In this document: positions 24,203-36,500 of the stretch, piece after piece
Numbering within the stretch: the first letter of the stretch is position 1
Layout: the number at the start of each line of letters is the position of its first letter
Assembly (NCBI GenBank): GCA_037043455.1
Contig: JAWPHD010011275.1
Span: forward strand, 21,407-85,406
Length of the DNA: 64,000 nucleotides
Direction: 5' to 3'
Origin: Cyrtodaria siliqua
Taxonomy: Eukaryota > Mollusca > Bivalvia > Adapedonta > Hiatellidae
Program-made: the position numbers and the translations under genes
Notes under the pieces: generated by a model
The model's input: the letters and a program-made list of their open reading frames with translations, nothing else
Database searches by the model: none
Told to the model about the DNA's origin: nothing

Positions 24203-24487
24203 ATTTAAATCCAAGTCTGTTGGCCTAGGACATGCTGAATTGTTACGGTTGAGGTTAGTTAAAAAGCATAATTTAAATGACCCTTTCCGAGATTCTATTG
24301 TATTAACATTCTAAACACGTTTGAAAAATGATGAAATGCACTAGATATCATTTGTATGACTACAACTTTAATTTCATTTATTCTTATACATGTATGATAT
24401 ACATAAGTCGCACCTATAGAGTCCTACTGGTATTTTATATCATGTTTATCGTTAAAGGTTAAACATGTTAAACAAGCGTTTTTTTAA

Positions 24488-24669
24488 CTCGGTTATAAAT
24501 ATGATACTCGGGTATAAATATGCTACTCCGTTATACATATGCTACTCGGGTATAAATATGCTACTTCGTTATAAATATGCTACTCGGGTATACATATGCT
24601 ACTCCTGTATAAATATGCTACTAGAGTATAAATATGCTACTCGGGTATAAATATGCTACTCGGGTATAC
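24488..24669. repeat. 19-bp minisatellite, about 9.5 copies
   Basis: The unit CTCGGGTATAAATATGCTA repeats every 19 bases with few changes ('tccgttatacatatgcta', 'tagagtataaatatgcta'). The 61-codon ORF over it (24465-24650) is a product of the repeat. Confidence 0.92.
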
Positions 24670-24923
24670 GTAACGGTTCACCGTCCATTTTATGAACATT
24701 GTAATGCCTGGGTAATAAAATGACGAAAGTGATAACGAGTAAATGTGTAAATAATGTAAGATAGCATCGATCGTAAAACAGTCATTGTTAGATTGGATAC
24801 GTGATCACATACATCTACACACTGTATTATATAAACATTGCATTGCTTTGCGGGTGACTGGATATTGTCAATGTATACCTATAAAACAAGTTGCATCCCT
24901 CAAGGGTATGACAGTGAGGAACA

Positions 24924-25054
24924 TTTTGAAAATAACACGGATACTTAAAACTGGAAATCACCGAAACACATACCAATATTTTATTAAGTTTATCACCAAT
25001 GTAATCTGAAAAACCGGTGATTTCCAGTTTTTAGTATTCGTGTTATTTTCAAAA
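24924..25054. repeat. 131-bp stem-loop with 40-bp arms
   Basis: The left arm TTTTGAAAATAACACGGATA...CTGGAAATCACCG (24924-24963) is nearly the reverse complement of 25015-25054, with two or three mismatches and a loop of about 51 bases. No flanking duplication is clear. It may be a foldback element or a small-RNA hairpin; nothing in the sequence decides between these. Confidence 0.8.
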
Positions 25055-25059
25055 AACGT

Positions 25060-26029
25060 GGGTGACCGATTATAAAGGTTGATTAGCATGATTAGTGTAT
25101 CCTAAATCCATTTGAAACCGGTGTCATTCAGTTTTATAAATTCAATGTTACAGAGAGTTTGAGTTCATATAATTGTGAATCGATATTATAGATCAGTTAT
25201 TGAATGCTTTTGGATTAATATATTTTTCTAGAAAAAGTGAGCTTTTAAAATTATAGCGCTCAGTCATTTAAAATGCCATTATTTTTGACTATTGTGGACA
25301 GAATATTTTGGAGTATTGCGGACATTTTTGGATTTTAAAGTTAAACCAGGAACTACTTGGATTAGAGAGATATCGGATCATTGGTGCGTTGACTGTAAGT
25401 TAATATGTTTCGTCGTATTGTTTAAAATAAATATATTGTTTATATGTTACAGATGTGTGTTATTGGCTTTGCACTACCTTTGTTGTTAGTTTCACCCGTA
25501 ACACTATTGACTGCATGGGTAATACTAAATATATACTCGGTAAAAAAGGTTTTGGACCAGGGTATATAAATTCATATAAAAATAAATCTAGAGGACAGAA
25601 TTTAAGTATCTTTCTTTAGTAACCATGGTCTACCCTACTCGGTTCATTTGGTACCAGAAACATTAATTAACATTTAAAAAAATATCGCGAACACACAAAG
25701 GGTCTGTAAAAAATGTTGCAAAGTCCATAAAAAGTAACAGTTACGGACACATTCGAGTACCCAATAAAAAGATTATTTTTTTGTCGCAAACTTTCATTGT
25801 AAACGATAATTATTGTTGATTGTTGATCTATTGTGACTTATCAACTGAGATAATAAGGGTTATGGTCGAATGTCAAGGTTCAGCGATCATTGTACGGGTT
25901 CGAACACTGCCATGGTCCAAAACATTTTTTACAGAGTATATTATGATATGTGTATCTTAAGTTATAGCTATGACAAATTATTATATTATATTAATTCAAC
26001 AACCAGCAAAGCTGAAAAGCTCAAAAAAA
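25060..26029. other. Intergenic DNA, no gene seen
   Basis: AT-rich. Short ORFs at 25292-25489 and 25870-26079 lack motifs. Confidence 0.5.
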
Positions 26030-26185
26030 AGAAACATGGTCCTATAGAAATCACAGCACCCAAACGCAATGGCACCTAATTAGATCCGCACTGTAACACA
26101 AACAAAGAGCAAATTAACTATACAATGGAAAAGACAATATACAGCAGAAAGAGTGGGGGAAGACTGGGGTTCGGTACTTCGAAAA
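26030..26185 (+). repeat. Dispersed repeat C, copy 4
   Basis: Matches 4940-5095 block by block ('ggtcctatagaaatcacag', 'aaacgcaatggcacc', 'ctatacaatggaaaagaca', 'cagaaagagtgggggaagac'). Confidence 0.65.
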
Positions 26186-26309
26186 GTTTAAACTATAACA
26201 TTGAACGTAATATAGCTAGGGACCAAAACTCAGATTTTGACCCAATCTAGACACGCTGGACAAAAGCACCAAACTTTCCTCAAATGTATGTTATATATTT
26301 CTCTGTATT

Positions 26310-26960
26310 TTTTAAAGGGTCCCCAAAGATTCGTAAATCCATGAATGTAATTTTTTGGGTCGAAATTTTGGAAAAATAAGTAAGATTTCTGGAATAATTC
26401 AATGAAAATATGTATTTAAATACTTATTTATTTTTCACTTTATTTACCCATTTAAGTGTAATGATACCTCATGAAGTAATGAATTATTATAAATACAGGG
26501 ATAAATATGGGTATTTTTCCAAAACTAATGAAAAAAAAGAGTAAAACAATAAATAAAGATGCTGATTTCTGGAATAGTTCAATAAAAATAGTTTTTTTTA
26601 AGAGCATCACTTATTTTCCTTTACCATATTAGGTATAATGATATTGTATACTTCGACTTATTTTTAAAAGGGTCCCCAAAGTTCGTGAATCTCTAAATAT
26701 ATTTTTGTTTAGAAAGTTAGAAAATGATAACAATAACTGCTATTTTCTGAAATTAATATATATATTTTAAATGTTTATTCATTATTTTATTTATCATCAT
26801 GAAATGTCAATATACCCCTGGTTAGCTGTATCACTCCAGTTGCAAAGATACCTATCCTAGAATTATAAATAAATACAGGGATAAATGTGAATCTTGGAAA
26901 AAAGAATTAATCAAAAGAACTAAATCTGCTGATTTCTGGAATACTTCAACAAAAATATAT
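26310..26960. repeat. Degenerate tandem duplication, period roughly 350-380 bp
   Basis: 'aagggtccccaaag' occurs at about 26316 and 26668; 'aaatacagggataaat' at about 26493 and 26873; 'atttctggaataattcaat' and its variants at about 26384, 26566 and 26933. The repeated order shows an old tandem duplication with shorter internal units. No coding content. Confidence 0.65.
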
Positions 26961-27639
26961 ATTTATATTTAATTTAGTTTCCGTTATTTACAGTTTTTTT
27001 GTTTAAATCTATTAATAAAAGGTGTGCATTCGGTCGGTATAAACCAATTTGGGTGTGGGACTGAGAGTAGCATTTCAGGTGTGGTCTGTATATTTATATG
27101 TATATATATTTAAACATGTTGAGTCTATGTTGTGTACAAATATGTAACACGAAAAGTATGACATGTATGACATAAATCTGTATGAGTGAAAGTAGGTTGG
27201 AGCCCGCTTCCTCTTTGTTCTGAACAATATGCGGCGTATGCTTAAAATAACCGTACGGTAGGCAATTAAGCAAATTAGGCACAGTAGGAGTGGCTTATCC
27301 ACTGGTCAATTTGTGCAGTTTGTAAACATAATAACATGTGGTATGGTAGAGCAATAAACTTCAGTGTGGTGAAATATGTATATCAGAGATAAAGAAGAAG
27401 AGATAAACATTCTAGGCAATTATCTATTACCTATTAATACGTGGAATTATTAACGTAGGAGTGTGTCCCTATTTGACTCCAATAAAAACAAATAATCAAA
27501 ACTTTTTTCAACAATTAAATCAAATAGAATTTCTTTTGTATACATTTATAAAGTGTTCACCGCCCTGGCAATAAACCATTTATTAAGTTTCAAGATTATG
27601 TTTTGTTAATACATGTATGTATGCATTTATTTGCATTGA
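26961..27639. other. Intergenic DNA with an isolated copy of the 27640-28260 repeat
   Basis: About 27190-27250 ('gttggagcccgcttcctctttgttctgaac') is a single diverged copy of the unit repeated at 27640-28260. Nothing else is recognised. Confidence 0.5.
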
Positions 27640-28260
27640 TTTGTTTGGGTGTGGGCAAATTGAAGCCCACTGCCTCTTTGTTTCGTACAATACGTGGGTA
27701 TATGCTTGTTAATATGACAGGAATGGCCCATATCTGTTTGAGTGCCCACTATCTCTATGTTCTTCTGTACAATACGTGTGTATATACTTCCTTGTAAAAA
27801 GACAGGTATGGTCAGTACGTGTAGTCTGGTAAGCTTGACACCCACTGCCTCTACGTGGTATACAATACGTGGGTGTGAACAACTTGAACTTTTCTGCATC
27901 TATGTTTCGTACACTACGTGGGCATTCTTACGTGTTAAAATGGCCTGCATCAGTTTGGGTGACTTGATGTATACAGTACTGGTTCTACTCAGGTTTACAT
28001 TTACCACAGAAAACACCATTCAAACACAAACTTGTTTGGTTATGGGTAACTTGAAGCCCACTGCGTATGTGTTACGTGCAATACGTGCCTTATATTCGTA
28101 CATGTACAATGAAAGGTAATGACCTATATCTGTATATGAGTGGGTAATTTGAGATCCCTTATTCTATGTTCTGAACACTCCTGCGTATTATTTGATATGT
28201 ATGGTCTGTATCTATGGGTGTGAACAATTTGAAGCCCGATGCCCGTATTTTATAAATATG
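27640..28260. repeat. Degenerate tandem repeat, unit about 80-100 bp, roughly seven copies
   Basis: The block 'aacttgaagcccactgcctc', then 'tatgtttcgtacaatacgtg', recurs near 27650, 27745, 27835, 27880, 28050, 28140 and 28220 with heavy divergence. A SINE family 1 fragment ('cagtactggttctactcagg', about 27967-28020) sits inside. ORFs in this interval (27603-27797, 27742-28119, 27627-27899) follow the repeat and are not called. Confidence 0.7.
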
Positions 28261-29506
28261 TAGATGGATGCTAACATCACATGTGTATAAAATGCAATAT
28301 GGAAAATGCTAAATAGGAGTCTTAACCTAAAAATAATAATAATAATAAAAACATTATAGATGGTCCAAAAAAACACACAAAAAAACAACATTTCCGTGTA
28401 AATGGTCTTTGGGTTAAGCCATATATATTGCTATAGGTAAGCATTTGGTTGGCGACCATTTTGCAATGTGCCATAACTAAGAATATATTGCCGTCTTTAT
28501 GATCATCCTACACCAATGTATTTTCCATAGACGTACATTATAGCTCTAAGCTCTGTACTGAGTTCCCTAATATAAGAAGGTATATTTTTGCTTACTTGTT
28601 TTGAAAGACCTATCTTAGTTTTATCAAAAAACAATACACAAACCATACATTGAGTATGTTTTGAAAAAGCTGTTTGGGTCGGATGGTGCTGACCCACCTA
28701 CTTGCATGTAAAACATGAGGAAATGTAAAATATACTTCCTTTTTGATTATGCAACAAATTATGAATACATTGCACAAATGTATGATTTTACCATTATAAG
28801 TACTCTTCAAACGTTGAATTTTAGTTTTTTAGCAAGATGTTTTGGTTTGTTTACCTTGTCAACCAATCAAAATTAAGAGATTCTGTGTAATAGCTCCGAT
28901 TTACACTGGCACTTTTCCCCTGCCCGCTGATTGGTTGGTAATTGGTGTAGTCTGATCTTTAAACATTTGGCTGGCGGCCATTTTATAATGCAATAAAAAT
29001 TGTAGTTTCAAGGTAGATTACAATCAATTATCGCAGAAATTGATGCTTTTGTCTACTATGTCTGCATCTTATTGATCCTAGCTAAAAGTGTAATGTGTAT
29101 CGGAAAGAGAGGTCAAATAATACACATAGGCCCATACTATAAAATTGCTAAATCTGAGGCGATTAACATTTTATCAAATCAATTGGCATTAAACGTGCAT
29201 TCTTGATCTGTTTAAAACTTTAAAACTTACGGTTTACATAACTTGCACATTTGCAAACATAAATGTTAAGTATTGGAATAGTTCAAAGTAAATTATGTTT
29301 ACAAATAATTATCTGTTAAGTATATCGAATCAATATTATATACACGGTAAATGAAAATGCACCACAAAACAAAATCCTTTTAAAAGTTGGAATTTGAGGC
29401 ATTTTGGACAAAATATGATATAATCCATATAAAGTGTTGACATTTAACTTTTTTTTACGTGCATATCTGGATTTAGTATATTCCACATTGGTGTTATGAA
29501 ATGCAC
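28261..29506. other. Intergenic DNA, no gene seen
   Basis: Contains a short (AAT)n run near 28330-28350. The phrase 'ggttggcgaccattttgcaatg' near 28450 recurs as 'ggctggcggccattttataatg' near 28970, a hint of another old repeat. No gene is supported. Confidence 0.5.
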
Positions 29507-29633
29507 GTGTGTGCCGACCACTTAAGTCCGCAGTTTGCTTTTTGTCCGCTGTTGCTTTATGTCCGTAGAAAACAAATTTGTCCACCATGACGCGTTCTGT
29601 TCGTAGCTGCGGACATAAGTGGTCGGCACACAC
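29507..29633. mobile_element. 127-bp element with 27-bp terminal inverted repeats
   Basis: GTGTGTGCCGACCACTTAAG... at the left pairs with ...ATAAGTGGTCGGCACACAC at the right with one mismatch in 27. The interior carries repeated GTCCG words. The size and structure fit a tiny MITE. No convincing target duplication is visible. Confidence 0.75.
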
Positions 29634-32600
29634 ATACATTTCCGGATTTCTTCAGTTACATCGCACAAAGAAATCATTTTCTCAAAACATTCATTGCATA
29701 ATACTGTCAGAAGTCTAACAATAAGAAGGCTAATAAAACCAATTGGAATTTATTCCGAGACAGATTAATACAGATTGAAAAATATAGTGCAACATTTTTC
29801 TTTTTGTAATTATCCATAGTGTTAACAATGTAAAATGACGAGGTTAATAACTGCGTAACTGCTTGTCATAAAAGCCTACAAATAAAGATATCAGACAAGT
29901 AAGGTTTCAGGATTCAATACTTAAAACATAGAAAATATTGGTTCCTCAGTTTTATTTCAAATACATTGCGATTAATCCAACAGCATAAACATATGGAGAT
30001 AATGGTGAATTTTCATTGACCGTCAGTATATATTCAAACCTGTGGTAGAATAACAAAGAAAACTGAACTCTCAGATCTTTACTTAATTGTATGCAAGCGG
30101 GTTTAAAGGTACTACATCTCTAAAAAGGCTAGTGGGCGTGTACCGAAAGCAAATGGGAACGGTTTAACGCTTGGTTTACTACACACTTCAAGCTCGTGAA
30201 ACGTGGCTGGAAACTTGTATATAAGGCAGTTTTATACCGAACCTATTTCATTTCTTTACTTGCGATCGACAAACATAAAACATACACACACATTCACTGA
30301 AAAATATTATAGCCTATGCGAGTTTTAAATCCATGACTTTCGGATTGACAGTCTGCGCTTTGTCATTGGGATCATCAGTTGGTTGGTCAATAGCGTTATT
30401 TTTGTCGATATACTGATAGCATTATAGACGTTTGTTGACTTTAAGTGTGTGTGTGTGTGTATGTGTGTGTGTGTGTGTTTGTGTGTTTCAATGCGTTTCT
30501 AAGTGCATACAAAAACCCCTCAAACAATTTAGTATGTATGGTCGTAAATCGGTATACTTATAAGGAGAAACACTTATACTAGGACGTCATTTTTAATCGT
30601 TCGTTGTAGCAACCATCTATATTAAAAAGACATGAGTCATAATCATTGAACATATTTCGCGCAACACGAGATTTGAACTCGAGTCCTCCAGATTGACAAT
30701 CAGTATACATAATCATTAGGCCACCTAGGCGACTGAAATACTTCTTTTTTATTTAGCAACGTATTCGTTTAATAATGGCTTTTGAGTTATTTCTCAAAGT
30801 TATTTCAAAAAAGCATACATAGTATTTTTTCAGCGTATACTATTCTTATGTTGGAATTTGCATTTTCTGGAGCGTTTTTTCGAGGTTCTTTGGAGTACGT
30901 ATGCACTTAGAAAGGCATTGAATCATACACACAAAGTAAACACATACGAGTATATATACATGTATATGTATAATACAAAATGCTATACGTTGGACAAGTA
31001 TAGACCGAATATATACATCACAGCTGACGTATACATGGCTGGTTATCATTGAGACTAGCTCCAAACAGAGCTATACGCAGAAATGTCCGAATGTCAATGT
31101 CAAGCTAGTGATCAAAGATTGTAAGCAAAGGTGAGTGTGACTATTGATTTTTTCTAGAAAATGGCTACATTTGAAAATCTAGGAATGGCATTCCATTTAA
31201 TAATGTGGATACTTTGCTCACGACCCGCCGGAGTTATGTCAGATAAATGCTTTATTTGTAGGCAGGGTATTTATCCTGTGATATAATGTTACGTGTTTAA
31301 TCATCCATCGTCAAAATCTACGAAAGTGTGACGAATTAATACAAAACAAACCAAAAAACGATTGTTGAACTCATACGACGTTTCGCGCATACAATGTATT
31401 ATAAATAATATACTAATCGTTCACGCTGTAGGTAGGGATTATTCACAACATTTGGAAAGAGCTTGTCAAAATGCACAAGAGCTGGTTTCACCACTATAGA
31501 GCTGATACTTCTGCTAGTGTCATTGGCGTTACAAGCGTCCGGTATAAAAACAACAACAAAAAAACTACTTCTTGTCTAAACTGATTAGGTAATGGAAAAT
31601 CACCACGTAATTCCAATTCTGTATCATCGTTAATTTCACTAGTCAGACTTATTTTTGTTAATAACAGTGCCATTAACACCACGTAATTGTTTTTGATATG
31701 CTGCACAACACGCGATCAAGAAATGGAAAATAAAAAATGATCTCATAATAGTCTTTAACTGTCATTTTATATCCACCAGCATTTGAACGATGATACTGCC
31801 GTCCAAATTCCCGGGATCAATAGGATACAATTTCAATCAAAGAAGAGATTTTTACTGCACAGTCATACATTTTGTCGAAACTTGTGCAGTCAGACCTAAG
31901 ATATTGTATTACATCAATAAGGTGTTTATAATAAGAATAAGACTTCCAACTGTTCCATTGCATGATTGAAACTTTCTGCATCACTAGGATATTGAAATGT
32001 AGATGCATCGTGTATGTTTACAAAGCATCATATAGTAAATAGTGAACAATAGTGCCCTAACCGTGTACTGAAGGAGTCTAAACATGTACGCGACATCCAT
32101 CTAGTATCGGACAATGTCGGAAATATAGCCTCTTTTATGTTGTACGATCGGGTTAAAACTAGGTATGTAGGTGCACCTATAAATAAATGTTGGTTCACCT
32201 ATAAATATTACCTGTAACAATTTATAATACATTAAAACATGGTAAAATTAACAAGGTAAAATAAACATGGTAAAATAACGAATTAAACTGAAATCTATTT
32301 TTTTTATTTAATTATATGCAAGCGGTTTTAAAGCCAAAACAATACAGGATTAATACACAGAGGTGCTAATTTTAAAACTTAAAACTAAAAACTAAAAACT
32401 TAAGATTGTCATTTGTCCCCTTAATCCTGTAAAAAGTTGAAGTCTTGACGTCCGAAACTATTTTGGCACGGATATTACATATGCATAATATAATTACATT
32501 CTAGTTTGTTGGAGATTAATACATAGCAACTTTTGAGCCGTCATATGTGTCGCTTAAGCGTTGAAACATATATCCATACAGTAAAACAACTCAATTTACT

Positions 32601-32635
32601 ATTTTCCGATTGTTCGGCTTTATCCCAACTCCCCA
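29634..32635. other. Intergenic DNA with a (GT)n microsatellite
   Basis: A GT run with one interruption lies at about 30445-30487. ORFs in this interval (30846-31064, 31494-31706, 31817-32008) show no family motif. The stretch 'aaaacttaaaactaaaaact' near 32375-32400 is simple sequence. The tRNA-like fragment at 30661-30734 is listed separately. Confidence 0.5.
30661..30734 (-). other. tRNA-like sequence, probably a SINE head or tRNA relic
   Basis: The minus strand reads GTCGCCTAGGTGGCCTAATG at the start, a GATTGTCAATC stretch at the anticodon position and a B-box-like GAGTTCAAATCTC. The acceptor arms pair poorly, so I do not call a functional tRNA. A related, more decayed stretch lies at about 30320-30380 ('ggattgacagtctgcgc'). 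Confidence 0.45.
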
Positions 32636-32639
32636 TTAA

Positions 32640-32855
32640 CCCTTAGCCTGCTAAGGGCAACTATAATAGCCTTTGCGTCCATTGTAAACCCAGACCTGCC
32701 TGCGAGTAAGTAGCTCGCAGGCTGATCAGGGTTTGCAATGTCCTGCTACTCATCAGTCATTTCTAAAAACTAAAAAAAACACCTTTGTAACATAAATGGA
32801 ATGGCATAAATTTAAATAAAGGACAGTCCATTATACATTCATAGCGAGATAAGGG
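32640..32855. mobile_element. 216-bp TTAA-flanked MITE (piggyBac-like)
   Basis: TTAA occurs immediately on both sides (32636-32639 and 32856-32859). The ends are CCCTTA...TAAGGG inverted repeats. A TTAA target with a CCC start is the hallmark of piggyBac-type elements; the assignment is inference because there is no transposase. Inside is a hairpin (CCTGCGAG...CTCGCAGG). A diverged copy lies at 24026-24202. Confidence 0.82.
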
Positions 32856-33522
32856 TTAAAGCGAAACCCTACACGATAATTGTGTTACTACATCAGTCAG
32901 AGATACGCTTTCTTCGCATGCTGCACTAATACGTTCGTTCAAATAAAGCATCATTGAAGCATACATTCACTTATGTTACCACGTAATGATGGATATTGGA
33001 AGAAACAGAACTTGGTAAAACTCATTCTTTTACCCACTAAGGCATTCTTTCAATCACGAAATGAACTTGTAATAATATCCGAATAATAATCTGTTGATAA
33101 ATTGAAGACAAAACAAGGAGCACACAAGCACCATTATCACGGCTGTTCTAGTCAAGAGTCACGTGACTCGCAGACGCGATATAGAAAAGTCCAATACAAT
33201 GATCAATTCTAAGGAATATATTAAAAAACAAACAATATTTTTCTTCGTTTTGTTTAGAGTTTCTTTAACGTTTTGTTTTCGTTACATTTCAACCAAAACA
33301 CAACACCGCGGTAACGGCCTGTAGAAAGAGAATGTGCCTAACTAAAGAACTTCGTTACCATTGACGCCGTTATATCTTAAAGTACATTGTGTATGCAACT
33401 GGGATGCCAGTAAAGTCGGCTGGCTATGCCAGAATCGATTATTCCCGGTGTGGCCATGCTCGTTAAAGCATCTTATGTAATGTTATAATTATCTTGATTT
33501 CTTTGCAGTGAAAAAGAAGCCG

Positions 33523-36500
33523 ATGTATATCATCAATTTACTGGCGAGTTTAACCTGTATGGTATTCTTTATCAAGCATGCAAACTGCGAGGAGCTATCG
33601 ATCTGCACAAAATACAGGCTCAAGATTTCAAATACTCAAGTACTCACTTGTAATATGTGCCCCCCTGGGACTTATTTTATTGAAGACTGCACTGCCCATG
33701 ATTTAAATGCGAACTGTTCGGCTTGTCCCGATGGAACCTACGAACCCTATCACAACATAGCGTATACTTGCGCGCCATGTACTGAGACGTGTCTCAGTGT
33801 GCGTGAATTTAAATACCAGAACTGTAGTGGAAAAAGCGACACAATTTGCAGGTGCAAAGATGGTTTCTATAGAATGCAAGGGGGTGGAAAATTGTGTTCA
33901 CGTATCGACGCCTGTCCCCCAGCGAAAGGTGTGACACAACAAGGTCAGTATTATATTAAGTTACACATTCTACCATACCAATTAATTTTCCATTGTACGG
34001 CTTATCAAATTAGGTATTAACAGCCGTTCCAAACGAGTGGAAGAGAATACAGAAATCACCCTAGTTTTACTATTCAGTACATTCCACTAGTTTTTCTATA
34101 TATCTAGAGGGTAGACTCCAGTACACTCCACTTTCTATTATAATATAATGCTAAACGACCACTGCGCCACCATCCTACCAATAAACTCGAGAAATATATG
34201 GATACTGGCTTACAGGCGATTAATATGTTTGTCAATTTTGATCATAAAAGTGCGGCATATGCATCAGTATACATGGTTTTCACAATAAAACAAATATTAA
34301 ATAATAATTAAAAGCGAGCTTTAGGACCCAACGCTACCGGGTCATTGCAAAAATAAGCTTTCTTATTTATTGCTAACATACTACATGACCAGTTAGCGCA
34401 GGTATATCACTTGAGGCCCGATTATAGTTTGTCTTTGTATAACATTGTTATATTGAATAGTGTCTAAGGTATAGAAGTATATAGTATTTTGTACTTTACT
34501 TTTATGAAATAGTGTTTTGTTTTAGCAAGTACTGTACTGAATACAAAAGTTGTGCTATGTGGCGGCTGTAAAACGTCGCCATGTCTACCGATCATTAGCC
34601 TAGGTGTTATTACCGACTGGTCCTTTGAGATCATCAAGCTTTGTGTGACTTTAAAGTAGAATACCGCTTAAGCCGGTGCTAGGGGCGTAAGAGGTGCTAC
34701 ACCTTATATTACATGAACAAACTAAATAAACTGAGTCAGCTACTTTTCTCTCTTCTTTATAGGAATCTATTCGATAATAAGAGTAGGGCACGGTTCCCGG
34801 ATTCCTATGTATCCTTCCCCTCTCTCTGGGGCGGCTCTAAATAAACTATACTGTGTTGATGAGCCGTTAAACAACATTCAATTCAATTAAATTATTTATG
34901 TTTGTTGCTTTTAAGGGATCCCCGTTCCATTATTTGTTGATAATTTTTCATTGCTTTTAGAAAAGAAAAAACATTAAAGCACACAATTAATGAAAATTCT
35001 GCTTGTAAGTATTGAATGTTGTTTAACGGCTCTTCAACACAGTACAGGTTATTTAGAGCCGCCCCAGAGAGAGGGGAACGATACATAGAAATCCGGGAAC
35101 CTGCCCTACTCTTATTATCGAATAGATTCCTATGGTTCTTTAACGTGCTCGGAGGATAGACCGATACACGGGACCGCCCGGTTTACGTCCCCATCCGACG
35201 GACGAGGCTAAGGAAATCTGCTTGTAAGTATTAATGTGTTAACTTCATACAAATCCTGTTTTCGGAGGGCCTCATCATCCAATACAAGACTGAATAACAT
35301 CATTTTGTCATGCAATTGCATGTCTAACTGTGATTTACAGTTCCGTAAACAAATTCTCTTTCTCCACCACCCCAAATACAATAGGCTCTAAATATGGCCA
35401 AAAGCAAAAGCATCCTGTCAATATCTTGCACAAATATGTTCTTACGGCATACAGCTAGTTCATTGTGAGTAGAGAAATACACAATCATAATCATTGTATA
35501 AGTCACGAATTTCTGTAAACATAATCGACAGTCTAGCTGCCACATATTTGTTACAGCATATATTATTTGTTGATTTTGATATACGAATGTGCAAGTTGCG
35601 TGGAAGCATTTATTACCATTATGACACGTTTGAAGCAGCTATTCCGCAAACAACAGCCAAGTTATGTAATAGACGTACACCGTGTCTCAACCTACTGACC
35701 ACGTGGTATATATATATATATATAACTTACATATAATCCTCAACATAATTTAACAATTGTAAAATAATACAACTAAACTTAAAAATTGCAAAATAACAAA
35801 ATTGCAAAATAACAGTAAATTGTATAATAAGCACTTTAAAAATAGACACAGTATAAACGGCTTTAACCAGCCAGGCCAAACCCCAAAACTGGAGCGTTGA
35901 ATGAAGAGTTACCAACAATGTAAATTGCGTGTTTGGTCTAAGATCTCAAGCAGATAACCTTAAAGAAGAAGACGCACACACACGCGCACGGTACGCACTC
36001 ACTCGTGATTTAATTATTTAAAAAATCGTTATAAGCAGAACTACATATGTGTATATTTTGTGCATTTTAAAGATTAAAATTGTACCTTTTTGTTCACAGG
36101 TGACCATGAGAAGAATACAGTGTGTGCTTCGTGCGACCGAGAGTATTTCTCATCAAGCACTTCCACTAAGGAGCCATGTAAGAAGTGCACGGAATGTTCT
36201 CCAGGGTCCAGCCCAAAACAGCCATGGACCGCTTATGAAGACACCATATGTGTAAAAGATGGTACGTTAATTATACTTGTATTTGAAAATATGAACGTTG
36301 TAACAGTTGCTGATTGAGTTAGAAAATGCAACATAATTGAAAATAGGTGTTGCCTCTATCCAAGAAATGTTATCAAAGTAAAACAATATATCACAGATGC
36401 ACTATTGAACGCATAACATACACCACTTAGATTGGCAATTTGGAAATGGACACACTTTTTTAAAAATGAGTTTGTTTAACCTATATCGACATCAATCTGG

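Noticed and set aside
30661..30734. Functional tRNA gene on the minus strand
   Set aside because: A- and B-box-like blocks are present but the acceptor stem does not pair; kept only as a tRNA-like relic.
33508..34020. 170-codon single-exon reading of the TNFR start
   Set aside because: It begins with GTG inside the splice acceptor and reads past a good donor (AAG/GTCAGT) at 33943 into intron; the cysteine pattern continues in the next exon.
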